Below the pieces are notes generated by a model. The model searched no databases. It was given only the letters and a program-made list of their open reading frames with translations, and had not been told where the DNA came from. From the NCBI RefSeq assembly GCF_900103615.1, contig NZ_FNGW01000002.1, positions 434,001 through 498,000 on the forward strand: DNA of 64,000 bases, given 5' to 3'. The translations under genes and the position numbers were made by a program. Within the stretch, counting starts at the first letter, position 1; the number at the start of each line of letters is the position of its first letter. This DNA comes from Romboutsia lituseburensis DSM 797. GTDB taxonomy: Bacteria > Bacillota > Clostridia > Peptostreptococcales > Peptostreptococcaceae. This document shows positions 27,325 through 36,842 of the stretch, in pieces.

Positions 27325-27353
27325 TTGACTTTTTAATTTATTTATTTTACCAT
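27325..27353 (+). promoter_or_regulatory. Promoter of the T-box/yjiH transcript
   Basis: TTGACT (27325-27330), 17 bases, TACCAT (27348-27353). Transcription would begin near 27361, just before stem I of the T-box. Confidence 0.5.
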
Positions 27354-27384
27354 TATATAAAAGTTAACATTTTAAATTCAGTGA

Positions 27385-27615
27385 TAAAGAGAGTAGGTTA
27401 AATGAATTTTATAGAGAGTCAAGGATGGTGGAAGCTTGATATTGAAATTTATCTGAAGAGAGCTTTTGAGAATATTACCTGAAATTAAGTATGGTAATAG
27501 GTCCCTCGCCTTAAGAGGTTTGAGAGGATAAGATAAAAGGATATAATCAATCTTATCAACGAGAGTGGTAACGCGGAAATTTCGTCTCTTGGCTTTATAG
27601 CCAAGGGACTTTTTT
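27385..27615 (+). promoter_or_regulatory. T-box leader (predicted Glu specifier)
   Basis: Tandem T-box elements are visible: the stem I AGUA strand (27391-27394), the distal loop GGATGGTGGAAG (27423-27434), the GAA strand and specifier loop TGAAGAGAGC (27454-27463), and the T-box GAGAGTGGTAACGCGG (27561-27576). The terminator is GTCTCTTGGC/GCCAAGGGAC (27584-27609) with T6. By analogy with the glyQ leader, where GAA directly precedes the specifier and a purine follows, the specifier is GAG (27458-27460, glutamate); a one-base shift would give AGA (arginine). The T-box bulge TGGT predicts a tRNA with discriminator A. Uncharged tRNA should stabilise the antiterminator and switch on the transporter gene downstream. 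Confidence 0.9.
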
Positions 27616-27723
27616 AATTTCAGTTATTCTTATATTTTGCCACATTGATAAAACTATTAAATTTACCGGTAAAAATTAATTATTATCAATCTAAGAAAAT
27701 TTATTATTTGGAGGATTACAATT

Positions 27724-29103
27724 ATGGAAAAAAATATTTCAACTGCTACCCCGTCTAGTAACTCTAGATTATTTAAATTTTTAATACCATCATTTTTCGG
27801 ATTATTATTATTTATAATTCCCATACCCTATGGAGCAATGATACCATTAGAGGGATTGTCCCCTATAAACATAGGTATTGGTTTTTTAGCAGAACTTATT
27901 AAAATATTAATTGGAGACAATATGATTAATATTGCATTATTCGTTATAGTAACATCTGCTATATTATCTGTCTTAAGCAAATTTATAAACATCAAAAACG
28001 AATTTTTAAACAGTGTATTAAACGTTTCTCCATTTTGGCTAACTTGTAGAATACTTGGTGCCATATTTATATCTATGGCAGTATTTGGATTTGGACCTGA
28101 AGTTATAAAATCTGAAATAACAGGACAAACAATGTTAGGACTTTTGCCTAGTTTACTTGCAATATTTTTAGTATCAGGTTTCCTTTTACCATTGGTTGTA
28201 GACTTTGGACTTATGGATTTGTTCGGTACTATGATTTCTAAGTCTATGTATAAATTATTTAAAGTTCCTGGTCGTTCTGCTGTTGATGCAATTTCATCAT
28301 GGTTAGGTGATGGTACTTTAGGAATAATGATTACTAACACTCAATATAAACAAGGATTTTATACTGCAAAAGAAGCTGCTATTATATCAGTTTGTTTCTC
28401 TTTAGTATCTTTACCATTTTCCACTGTTATAGCAGATCAATTAGGGTTTATGCCTTTATTTGTTCCATTTTATGGTACTGTTTGTTTAGCATCATTAGCC
28501 TGTGCTCTAATTATGCCTCGCATATTCCCGCTTAAAGGATTTAAAAATACTACTTTTAATAATATAGAACATTTAAAAGAGGAGTTAGTACCTGAAGGTG
28601 AAAGCGTAATTAAGTTTGGATTTACTAAAGCTTTAGATAGAGCTGAAGTCGCTCCATCATTCACAACAATTTTGACAAATGGATGTAAAACTGTAATAGA
28701 TATGTATTTAGGATTATTACCTCTAGTCATGGCCTGGGGAACTTTAGCCCTTATAGTAGCAGAGTTTACTCCATTCTTTAACATTGTTTCATTGCCTATC
28801 GTTTATGTACTTGAGTTTTTAAAAATACCAGATGCACAAGCTGCAGCACCTGCTGTATTAGTTGGATTTACTGATATGTTTTTACCTTCTATAATGATCT
28901 CTGGAGAAGGAATAAGCCAAGTTACACAGTTTATAATAGGAGTTTTATCTATAACTCAATTAATATATTTAACTGAAACAGGTGCAGTTATATTAAAATC
29001 TGATATTCCTTTAAATTTAAAAGATTTATTTTTAATATTTTTAATGCGTACTTTAATTGCATTACCTATAATAACTATTATTGCTAAGATATTATTATCA
29101 TAA
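27724..29103 (+). CDS. YjiH-family transporter under T-box control
   Basis: 459-residue polytopic membrane protein of the YjiH family, carrying nucleoside-recognition/GATE-type domains (two homologous halves, about 60-250 and 300-459). About ten membrane segments are visible, with conserved polar motifs such as FGLMDLFG and SSWLGDGTLGIM in the first half and VGFTDMFLPSIM in the second. The substrate of YjiH proteins is not firmly known; in E. coli yjiHG adjoins the isoaspartyl dipeptidase gene iadA. The T-box leader here argues for an amino acid or peptide substrate. Start after TTGGAGGATTACAATT. Confidence 0.88.
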   Translation: MEKNISTATPSSNSRLFKFLIPSFFGLLLFIIPIPYGAMIPLEGLSPINIGIGFLAELIKILIGDNMINIALFVIVTSAILSVLSKFINIKNEFLNSVLNVSPFWLTCRILGAIFISMAVFGFGPEVIKSEITGQTMLGLLPSLLAIFLVSGFLLPLVVDFGLMDLFGTMISKSMYKLFKVPGRSAVDAISSWLGDGTLGIMITNTQYKQGFYTAKEAAIISVCFSLVSLPFSTVIADQLGFMPLFVPFYGTVCLASLACALIMPRIFPLKGFKNTTFNNIEHLKEELVPEGESVIKFGFTKALDRAEVAPSFTTILTNGCKTVIDMYLGLLPLVMAWGTLALIVAEFTPFFNIVSLPIVYVLEFLKIPDAQAAAPAVLVGFTDMFLPSIMISGEGISQVTQFIIGVLSITQLIYLTETGAVILKSDIPLNLKDLFLIFLMRTLIALPIITIIAKILLS

Positions 29104-29138
29104 ATTTTCCAAATATTTTGTATCATTTTATATTAAAA

Positions 29139-29198
29139 CGCATAGTATATTAATAAGAGGGCAGTATTCGACCTATGCGGATAACTTTATTCCTCTGC
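29139..29198 (+). ncRNA. Candidate pseudoknotted RNA before the yjiH terminator
   Basis: CGCATAG (29139-29145) pairs with CTATGCG (29173-29179), and AGAGG (29156-29160) inside that loop pairs with CCTCT (29192-29196) outside it, giving an H-type pseudoknot. In addition AGTATT (29163-29168) can pair with AATACT (29200-29205), the left arm of the following terminator. This is the architecture of an attenuator or riboswitch, but it matches no class that I recognise. Confidence 0.45.
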
Positions 29199-29234
29199 AA
29201 AATACTACTCTTAAATATTAAGAGTAGTATTTTT
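29199..29234 (+). terminator. Terminator downstream of yjiH
   Basis: 16-bp stem AAAATACTACTCTTAA with TTAAGAGTAGTATTTT (29199-29214, 29218-29233), then T-rich. Confidence 0.92.
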
Positions 29235-29256
29235 ATTTGTACATATATTTGCCACC

Positions 29257-29285
29257 TTGACTTTATAATATTTAATTTGTAAAAT
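29257..29285 (+). promoter_or_regulatory. Promoter of the isochorismatase-family gene
   Basis: TTGACT (29257-29262), 17 bases, TAAAAT (29280-29285), near-consensus. The predicted leader is only about 20 bases. Confidence 0.75.
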
Positions 29286-29313
29286 TTAGCTATATTATAA
29301 ACGGGGGTGCGCC

Positions 29314-29952
29314 ATGGAACATTTATTAAATGATTTAAAGATATTAAAAGATAATTTAGAGAATCTTCCTGTAGAGAATTTAGATGATATTAATTTATCA
29401 AAAACGGAGCTATTTATAGTTGATATTAATAATGGATTTGCTAAATCTGGAGCATTGTATTCTCCTCGAGTTGAAGCTCTTATTAACCCGATAACAAACT
29501 TTACTAAATATATTTCTGGAAAAGTCAAAAATATAATTGCTTTTACAGACTGTCATGATGAAAATTCATTAGAACTTTCAAACTACCCATCTCACTGTTT
29601 AATAAGTGATTTTGAAAGTGAAATTGTAGATGAATTAAAAGAAATAGGAAACATTAAAATATTACCTAAAAACTCTACAAATGGTTTTTTTGTTTTAGAT
29701 GATATTAAATTCGAAAGTACTGAAAATATAATTATTGTTGGTGATTGTACTGATATATGTATATATCAATTAGCAATAACTTTAAAATCTTATTTTAATC
29801 AACATAATATGAATAAAAATATAATAATACCTGTAAATTTAGTAGATACATATGATATTCCTAACATACACTCAGCTGAACTTTTAAATATTGTGTTTTT
29901 TAATAGTTTAATGCAAAATGGAATAAAAGTTGTAAAAAATATAAAGTATTAA
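29314..29952 (+). CDS. Isochorismatase-family cysteine hydrolase
   Basis: 212-residue alpha/beta hydrolase of the nicotinamidase/isochorismatase fold. The catalytic Asp is in FIVDINNGF (about residue 33), and the nucleophile Cys is in VGDCTDICI (the second Cys, about 148). The expected cis-peptide region and active-site Lys are less clear. Nicotinamidase (NAD salvage) is the commonest activity, but the metal-site motif DxHxxxH is weak here (FTDCHDENS, about 86), so the substrate is left open. Start ATG at 29314 after CGGGGGTGCGCC. Monocistronic with its own promoter and terminator. Confidence 0.85.
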   Translation: MEHLLNDLKILKDNLENLPVENLDDINLSKTELFIVDINNGFAKSGALYSPRVEALINPITNFTKYISGKVKNIIAFTDCHDENSLELSNYPSHCLISDFESEIVDELKEIGNIKILPKNSTNGFFVLDDIKFESTENIIIVGDCTDICIYQLAITLKSYFNQHNMNKNIIIPVNLVDTYDIPNIHSAELLNIVFFNSLMQNGIKVVKNIKY

Positions 29953-29960
29953 TAAATATA

Positions 29961-29996
29961 AAAAAGCTTTTAGTTAAAGAAACTAAAAGCTTTTTA
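29961..29996. terminator. Convergent terminator
   Basis: AAAAAGCTTTTAGTT with AACTAAAAGCTTTTT (29961-29975, 29981-29995). Bidirectional. Confidence 0.92.
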
Positions 29997-30003
29997 TTAC
30001 TTA

Positions 30004-30594
30004 TTAATAGTCATATTCAGTATAATTTTCACATAATAAAACTCTAATTTTTTTATTAAACATATTTTTATATCCTAATAGAAGCTCATTTAATTCTGCA
30101 TCCATCAGATTTATTTTTTTATCACTATAAAGCATAACCTTTTCTTGGTCTATTATTACCTCAATATCATTAACATCATTTTTTACATAAGTTGTTATAC
30201 AGCTTTTAGGTTGAATTTTATGACCATATTTCTCATAAAATCCAGCACTTTTTCTTATAGATTCTAAGTTTTCATTTGTCATATTATTGAAATCCATAGC
30301 ACCAAATCCTGATGTAGATGGATCTATTCCAAAGTTTTTTAAATGTTTTTCTACTTCTTCAGAATCCATACCATATCTTTCCATAAATTTCTTTTGTATA
30401 TTCATAAATTTTTCTTGTGAAATATTATTTTCATTCATGTATTCAAATATTTTTTTTGAAAAATCAGCCATAGTTAAACTACCATCCATAACCGAGAAAT
30501 ACAAGTTATATATATATTGTTCAAATTTATCTACATCAGAATCTTTGACTTTATTTTTTAAATCATTAAAATCGATTACTCTATCATCAGACAT
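30004..30594 (-). CDS. DUF3867-like protein
   Basis: 196-residue soluble acidic protein. The N-terminus (VIDFNDLKNKVKDSDVDKFEQYIYNLYF) and the helical ENNISQEKFMNIQKKFMERYG match what I recall of the clostridial DUF3867 family; that name is from memory and not verified. The N-terminal two thirds are helical, the C-terminal third (about 130-196) looks alpha/beta. No catalytic motif. Start at 30594 follows AGTAGGAGGAATAAAC. Function unknown. Confidence 0.75.
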   Translation of the reverse strand: MSDDRVIDFNDLKNKVKDSDVDKFEQYIYNLYFSVMDGSLTMADFSKKIFEYMNENNISQEKFMNIQKKFMERYGMDSEEVEKHLKNFGIDPSTSGFGAMDFNNMTNENLESIRKSAGFYEKYGHKIQPKSCITTYVKNDVNDIEVIIDQEKVMLYSDKKINLMDAELNELLLGYKNMFNKKIRVLLCENYTEYDY

Positions 30595-30654
30595 GTTTAT
30601 TCCTCCTACTAAAAGTTATTCTTGTATATGATTATAACATATATATATATTAAT

Positions 30655-31563
30655 TTATCTCATAAATTTAACGCTACGATTAGTTGCATCCATATAACAA
30701 TTTGCTCCTAGTGGTAACGTTAGCATCGGCATACAATGTCCTGCTTGTAAATTGTATATAGCTGGCTTATTTACTTTCTCCGACATTTCTTTAAGTAAAT
30801 CAATAATTTCATTATCGTCTTCATTAAACTTTCTACAATCATTAAAATCACCATATATTATACCACTACAATCATTTAATTTTCCTGCATGATATAAATG
30901 CATTAACATTCTATCAATTCTATATATATATTCTCCAATCTCCTCTATAAATAAAATTTTATTTTTTGTATTTATCTCATATTTTGTTCCTAAGGTTGAT
31001 GTTATAAGTGATAAATTACCTCCAGTTAATTTTCCTTCTGCCTTTCCCTCAAATATAGTATATATCTTTTCTTTTGTTGGGTTGTGTATTGTTAATTCCT
31101 GATCAAAATTAATAGCATTTATAAATGAAGCATAAGTAAAATCATCCCATTTAGGCGCAGTATAAGCCATTATCCCATGATAGGTCGATAAATTGCATAT
31201 TTGATTAAATACAATATGAAGACCTGTAATATCTGAAAATCCTATGAATACCTTAGGATTTTGATGTACTACTTTATAGTCTATCTTATCAAGTATTCTA
31301 CTAGTTCCATATCCACCTCTTAAACACATTATTGCATCTATACTATTATCTAAAAACATTTTTTCAACATCTTTAGCTCGTGTTTCATCATCCCCTGCTA
31401 AATATCCTTTATGCTGTAAATAACAACTTTCACCTATTTTTACATTGTATCCATATGATTCAATAGCACTTTTTATTTGTTCTATATTTCCTTTTCTAAG
31501 AGGTCCTGATGGTGCAATTAGACCTATCGTGTCTCCTACTTTTAAAGGCTTAGGTATATTCAT
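30655..31563 (-). CDS. S66-family LD-carboxypeptidase
   Basis: 302 residues from the ATG at 31563, preceded by GAGGGGGAG; an upstream TTG frame extension overlaps that site and is rejected. S66 serine peptidase features: PLKVGDTIGLIAPSG, LRGGYGTSRIL, the nucleophile Ser in GFSDITGLH (about 111), the Glu in EEIGEY (about 210) and the His in QAGHCMPMLTLPLG (about 278). It removes D-Ala from tetrapeptides in cytoplasmic murein recycling (LdcA-like); the MccF immunity type is a less likely alternative. It lies 30 bases behind alr in the same direction, so the two form a D-alanine/murein operon. Confidence 0.9.
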   Translation of the reverse strand: MNIPKPLKVGDTIGLIAPSGPLRKGNIEQIKSAIESYGYNVKIGESCYLQHKGYLAGDDETRAKDVEKMFLDNSIDAIMCLRGGYGTSRILDKIDYKVVHQNPKVFIGFSDITGLHIVFNQICNLSTYHGIMAYTAPKWDDFTYASFINAINFDQELTIHNPTKEKIYTIFEGKAEGKLTGGNLSLITSTLGTKYEINTKNKILFIEEIGEYIYRIDRMLMHLYHAGKLNDCSGIIYGDFNDCRKFNEDDNEIIDLLKEMSEKVNKPAIYNLQAGHCMPMLTLPLGANCYMDATNRSVKFMR

Positions 31564-31593
31564 GATACTCCCCCTCAACAATGATTGTATTAT

Positions 31594-32736
31594 TTAATTT
31601 AGTTCATCTACAACCTTAATTGTACCCTCTTTATTTATATATACTTTTATTACTCTCTTTGATACTCTAGTTAGAATTTCATTTTTATTAGTTTTTGCAA
31701 TGCAACAAACTTCTGATAAATTTGGTCCTCTTTCTCCATAAAAAATCACATCATCTCCATACATAGATTCATCTATATTATCTAAGTCTATAACTGTTTG
31801 ATCCATACAAATCATTCCAATTATGCTACATTTTTTACTACCTATCATAACATAACCTTTGTTTGATAATTCTCTTGGAATCCCATCTGCATATCCACAT
31901 GCTACAATTCCTATTTTCATATCCTTTGGGGCTATAAATGTGCTATCGTAACTTACACTTTCTCCTTTTTTAAGTAATTTAACTTGTATTATTTTTGATT
32001 TAAATGTCATGACTTTTTTTAATTTTAATTCACTAGATCTTGAATTGTATCCGTATAAACAAGATCCAACTCTTACCATATTCATGTGATAGTTTTTATA
32101 TTTACACATTCCTATGCTATCACATATATGCGCTATTATATTTTTGTTAGGTATATTTTTTAATGTATTTAAAAATCTATCAAACTGTATTTGATCCATT
32201 GATTCATTAGTTAAAGATAAATGCGAAAAGATTCCTTCAACATCAACTTCTCTACTATTTATTATTTCTAACAATTGATTAAATACAATTGTATCCATTT
32301 GTAAATTTCCATTCACCTTAAATCCTAATCTATTAAATCCTGTATCTATTTTTATATGTACTTTACATTTTTTATTTAATTTATTTAAATTTATTTTTAA
32401 TTGATTAAAATAATTATAGTCAAGTACAGTAATTGTTATATCATATTTAATAGCAGTTTCTATATTATTAACAGGAACATATCCCATAACTAATATTGGC
32501 TTTTTTATATTATTTTTTCTTAGTTCTCTAGCTTCCTGTAATGAAGCTACACATAAATAATCTATATCTAACTCATCTATATACTTAGCTATTTCAATAC
32601 TCCCATGCCCATATGCATTTGCTTTTATTACCGCTCCTAGTTTTACATTTGATCCTATAAATTTTTTAATACTTTTTATATTATAAATTAAATTATCTAT
32701 ATTAATTTCAACCCATGTAGGTCTTAGCTTTTCCAT
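31594..32736 (-). CDS. alr: Alanine racemase
   Basis: 380 residues from the ATG at 32736, which has GGAGGTAATT directly before it; the 34-codon upward extension lacks a ribosome binding site. Fold-type III PLP enzyme: the PLP Lys is in VIKANAYGHG (about residue 38), the second catalytic Tyr in SVSYDSTF (about 265), and the C-terminal beta domain carries CGYADGIPR. It supplies D-alanine for Ddl and teichoic acids. Length is normal for the family. First gene of the alr-LD-carboxypeptidase pair and divergent from ridA. Confidence 0.95.
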   Translation of the reverse strand: MEKLRPTWVEINIDNLIYNIKSIKKFIGSNVKLGAVIKANAYGHGSIEIAKYIDELDIDYLCVASLQEARELRKNNIKKPILVMGYVPVNNIETAIKYDITITVLDYNYFNQLKINLNKLNKKCKVHIKIDTGFNRLGFKVNGNLQMDTIVFNQLLEIINSREVDVEGIFSHLSLTNESMDQIQFDRFLNTLKNIPNKNIIAHICDSIGMCKYKNYHMNMVRVGSCLYGYNSRSSELKLKKVMTFKSKIIQVKLLKKGESVSYDSTFIAPKDMKIGIVACGYADGIPRELSNKGYVMIGSKKCSIIGMICMDQTVIDLDNIDESMYGDDVIFYGERGPNLSEVCCIAKTNKNEILTRVSKRVIKVYINKEGTIKVVDELN

Positions 32737-32923
32737 AATTACCTCCATGTAAAAATTTATTTGCCTACTTAATATATAATAAATTAATCTTTTTTTATGT
32801 ATAGAATATGTCAGAAACTCTAAAATAATAAAATACAATTTTACACATTTGTAAATCTCTATAGATTATTAAAGTTATATATATTATAATTTATATTGTC
32901 GAAATTTATAGGAGGTTTTTATT

Positions 32924-33271
32924 ATGGAAATAAAAAGATTTGAAACAAATGAGAGAATGAGTAGAGCTGTTGTTCATAATAATACACTTTACTTATGTGG
33001 TCAAGTTCATGCTGAGGGAGATATAAAAGAGCAAACTGCTGGTGTACTAGCTAAAATAGAAGATTTATTAAATAAGTACGGTTCTGATAAAAATCATATG
33101 TTATCTGTAACAATATATATAAAGGATATGAAAGATTTTGCTGATATGAACTTTGTATGGGACTCATGGGTTGAAAAAGGATTTGCTCCTGCTAGAGCTT
33201 GTGTAGAAGCTAAAATGGCTAGAGAATGTTTATTAGTTGAAATGAGCGTTGTTGCTGCTATAAAAGAGTAA
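32924..33271 (+). CDS. ridA: RidA-family enamine/imine deaminase
   Basis: 115-residue YjgF/YER057c/UK114-fold protein, normally a trimer. LYLCGQVH (about 26), the substrate-binding Arg in [11 protein letters not shown] (about 91) and the terminal VEMSVVAA are seen. RidA hydrolyses reactive enamine/imine intermediates formed by PLP-dependent enzymes. The start follows TAGGAGGTTTTTATT. Being next to the PLP enzyme alr may be coincidental. The variant internal motif (EGDIKEQ in place of the canonical QT-Q stretch) suggests a RidA paralogue group rather than the archetype. Confidence 0.85.
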   Translation: MEIKRFETNERMSRAVVHNNTLYLCGQVHAEGDIKEQTAGVLAKIEDLLNKYGSDKNHMLSVTIYIKDMKDFADMNFVWDSWVEKGFAPARACVEAKMARECLLVEMSVVAAIKE

Positions 33272-33283
33272 ATTTTTAATTAT

Positions 33284-33332
33284 AAGGAATAAAATAAAGA
33301 TATCATTGTTTGACATCTCTATTTTATTCCTT
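33284..33332. terminator. Convergent terminator of ridA and glpK
   Basis: AAGGAATAAAATA with TATTTTATTCCTT (33284-33296, 33320-33332); the loop itself forms an imperfect inner stem. Confidence 0.85.
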
Positions 33333-33341
33333 ATTTATTTT

Positions 33342-34865
<1,524 letters not shown>

Positions 34866-34917
34866 TTAAACTTAATTAATATACACTTATTTTATCATAA
34901 ATGCATTAAAATAAAAC

Positions 34918-34982
34918 AAAAGCAACATTTTATATTAAAATATCACTTTGTTTTATATTTTACTAAATATTTAGTTGCTTTT
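34918..34982 (-). promoter_or_regulatory. Candidate glpK leader hairpin (attenuator)
   Basis: AAAAGCAAC (34918-34926) pairs with GTTGCTTTT (34974-34982), with an inner AAAATAT/ATATTTT stem. On the minus strand it is followed by TTTGTTTTATTTT. Predicted transcription starts at its edge, so it would be the first structure of the glpK leader. B. subtilis glp genes use such hairpins with the antiterminator GlpP; use here is inference. Confidence 0.4.
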
Positions 34983-34989
34983 TACTTTG

Positions 34990-35018
34990 ATTATATTTTA
35001 CAATTATATCTAAATTAA
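34990..35018 (-). promoter_or_regulatory. Candidate glpK promoter
   Basis: Minus strand TTAATT (35018-35013), 17 bases, TATAAT (34995-34990). Consensus -10, weak -35. Confidence 0.45.
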
Positions 35019-35359
35019 GTTTATTACTCACTTTAACACTAAGGTTAAGTATTTATATTATATAAAAATTTATTTTTTTGCATTATCAAATAGATCTTAT
35101 AATTATTATTTTAGTGTTTAATTATTTTATAAATCTGTTCTAATTTTATCAATTTCACCTATAATAATAATAATTAACTTTTTATCAGTACATTTATTTT
35201 CTTTTTCATAATTTTATGATAAAATAATGAATATATTTTGCTTTGCTTGAATATAAATTTTAATAGCAAACTTGTACATAATATAAATAGGTAAATCTTT
35301 AGTTTCAAGCATGACATCGTTATTATAACTAAATATTTATTAAAACTAGGAGGATTAAT

Positions 35360-35815
35360 ATGGGCTTAAAAGACAAATTCGCAGAATCTTTTGCTAGATC
35401 AAAAACAATGACTGGCCCTGAAAAAAAGGCTAATGAAATAATGGGGAAACTTCTTATGAAGAAAGCGATTCTGCCTATTATTTTAATGGTTGTTGTATTA
35501 ATAGGTGGTATAGCAGCTGGATTAAATTCATGGGCTATACTTGGTATTAACTTATTAATCGCTGTAGGTACTTATTTCTACGTTAAAAAAGCAGGAGATA
35601 AATATCAAAACTTTAAACCTTATGTTGGTAATTTAATTAGCTTAGAGAAAAAAGGTAAAAATGAATATATTGCTATCATAAAACAAGGTAAAATGCCTAT
35701 TAAATTAGAAATACATCATGGTGGTGAAGATCTTATGAACGTTAAGAAAAACCAAATGGTTCAAATAAGTTACAACCCTGATGCAAAAATAGCGATATTA
35801 GTTGCTACTAAGTAA
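35360..35815 (+). CDS. Hypothetical membrane protein, 151 residues
   Basis: Not recognised. A basic cytoplasmic N-terminus of about 35 residues is followed by two adjacent membrane segments (about 36-52 and 56-73), then a soluble C-terminal domain of about 75 residues (YQNFKPYVGNLISLEKKG to the end) with a small beta-barrel-like pattern. Strong AGGAGG ribosome binding site and its own perfect terminator. It could be an NfeD-like or DUF-type small anchored domain; no motif supports a function. Confidence 0.7.
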   Translation: MGLKDKFAESFARSKTMTGPEKKANEIMGKLLMKKAILPIILMVVVLIGGIAAGLNSWAILGINLLIAVGTYFYVKKAGDKYQNFKPYVGNLISLEKKGKNEYIAIIKQGKMPIKLEIHHGGEDLMNVKKNQMVQISYNPDAKIAILVATK

Positions 35816-35816
35816 T

Positions 35817-35852
35817 AAAAAATGCTATCTCTTATATGAGATAGCATTTTTT
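35817..35852. terminator. Convergent terminator
   Basis: AAAAAATGCTATCTC with GAGATAGCATTTTTT (35817-35831, 35838-35852). Confidence 0.92.
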
Positions 35853-35870
35853 GATTATAAATTTAAGTTT

Positions 35871-36128
35871 TTATTTATTATACGCATATTCCTTATATAT
35901 TCTTAATGCTTTAGCTAGCTGATCAGGACAAGATGTACCTCTATTTTTACATGGTATGTCCTCTAATAATTCTATTATTTCATCTATATCCTTTCCTTCA
36001 ACTAAATGCTTTATTCCTATTGTATTACCACTACATCCACCTTCAAATACAACATCCTTTAGTATATTTTCATCTATGTCCATTATTATAGATTTTGAGC
36101 ATACTCCTTTGGTATAATATCTATACAT
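35871..36128 (-). CDS. TIGR03905-family TSCPD domain protein
   Basis: 85-residue protein made only of a TSCPD domain, the small cysteine-rich fold found at the end of class II ribonucleotide reductases. Conserved Cys pattern: GVCSK (about 9), GGCSGN (about 33), and IPCKNRGTSCPDQLAKAL (about 60-75), probably binding a metal. Start at the ATG 36128 (a TTG one codon earlier is equally possible), after AAGGGGGAATTA. Stand-alone members are common in clostridia; function unknown. Confidence 0.85.
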   Translation of the reverse strand: MYRYYTKGVCSKSIIMDIDENILKDVVFEGGCSGNTIGIKHLVEGKDIDEIIELLEDIPCKNRGTSCPDQLAKALRIYKEYAYNK

Positions 36129-36322
36129 CAATAATTCCCCCTTAAATTAATATTTATTGATTTTGATTTAAAATTAATTATCTTATATAATATATATTAA
36201 TTTTTTTTATAATCTTTCATATATTTTTATAATATATAGTTAATAATTATAGTATTTGTAATATTTATATGTTTTAATTTACTTATAAATACATTTTATT
36301 AAATAGAAAGGATATATCTAAT

Positions 36323-36730
36323 ATGACTAGAGAAACTTTTATTGATAAATTTTTTAAATTTTTAGTTTTACTATTTTGGCCTATAGTCTGGTATAATGTA
36401 GTTTCTATACCTAAATTTGAAACAGTTATATTTATGTTTGGATTATTTTCTATATTATCTATAATTTATATAGCTATAATTATTTATAACTTTAAACTTT
36501 TTGAGAAAATAACTGTCTTATATAGAATAAGTACTTTAATTGCATTTATTTTATTTTTATGTAGTTATCTAATTTTTTCTAAAAGTATACTTTTATTATC
36601 GTTAAAACTTATATTTATAGCTATTTATTTTTATATTTCATGCCTAAAAAATTTCAAATATAAAATGAATGAAGGTGTGGTTGGAATTTTATCAGCTATA
36701 TTATTAATTACTATAACTTTTTCTTATTAA
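36323..36730 (+). CDS. Hypothetical four-helix membrane protein, 135 residues
   Basis: Not recognised. Four or five hydrophobic segments (about 12-28, 33-53, 66-84, 86-105, 115-133) separated by very short basic loops. The start ATG follows GAAAGGATATATCTA, a moderate ribosome binding site. No terminator hairpin is evident before the parvulin gene. Probably a small inner-membrane protein; no function is proposed. Confidence 0.6.
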   Translation: MTRETFIDKFFKFLVLLFWPIVWYNVVSIPKFETVIFMFGLFSILSIIYIAIIIYNFKLFEKITVLYRISTLIAFILFLCSYLIFSKSILLLSLKLIFIAIYFYISCLKNFKYKMNEGVVGILSAILLITITFSY

Positions 36731-36842
36731 TACATATTTAATCTTATTGTTGGAAATGTTAGACATATAGCTTTTTTTCTGATATTATTTATTTTGAGGA
36801 TAATATTAGTAATTAAATTTAATTATAAAGGAGTTAAATATT

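Noticed and set aside
29139-29198. Known riboswitch class such as preQ1, fluoride, guanidine or ZTP
   Set aside because: The interleaved helices are present, but none of the conserved core sequences of these classes could be found.
32737-32838. N-terminal extension of alanine racemase
   Set aside because: The GGAGGTAATT site sits directly before the internal ATG, and the extension does not match the family start.
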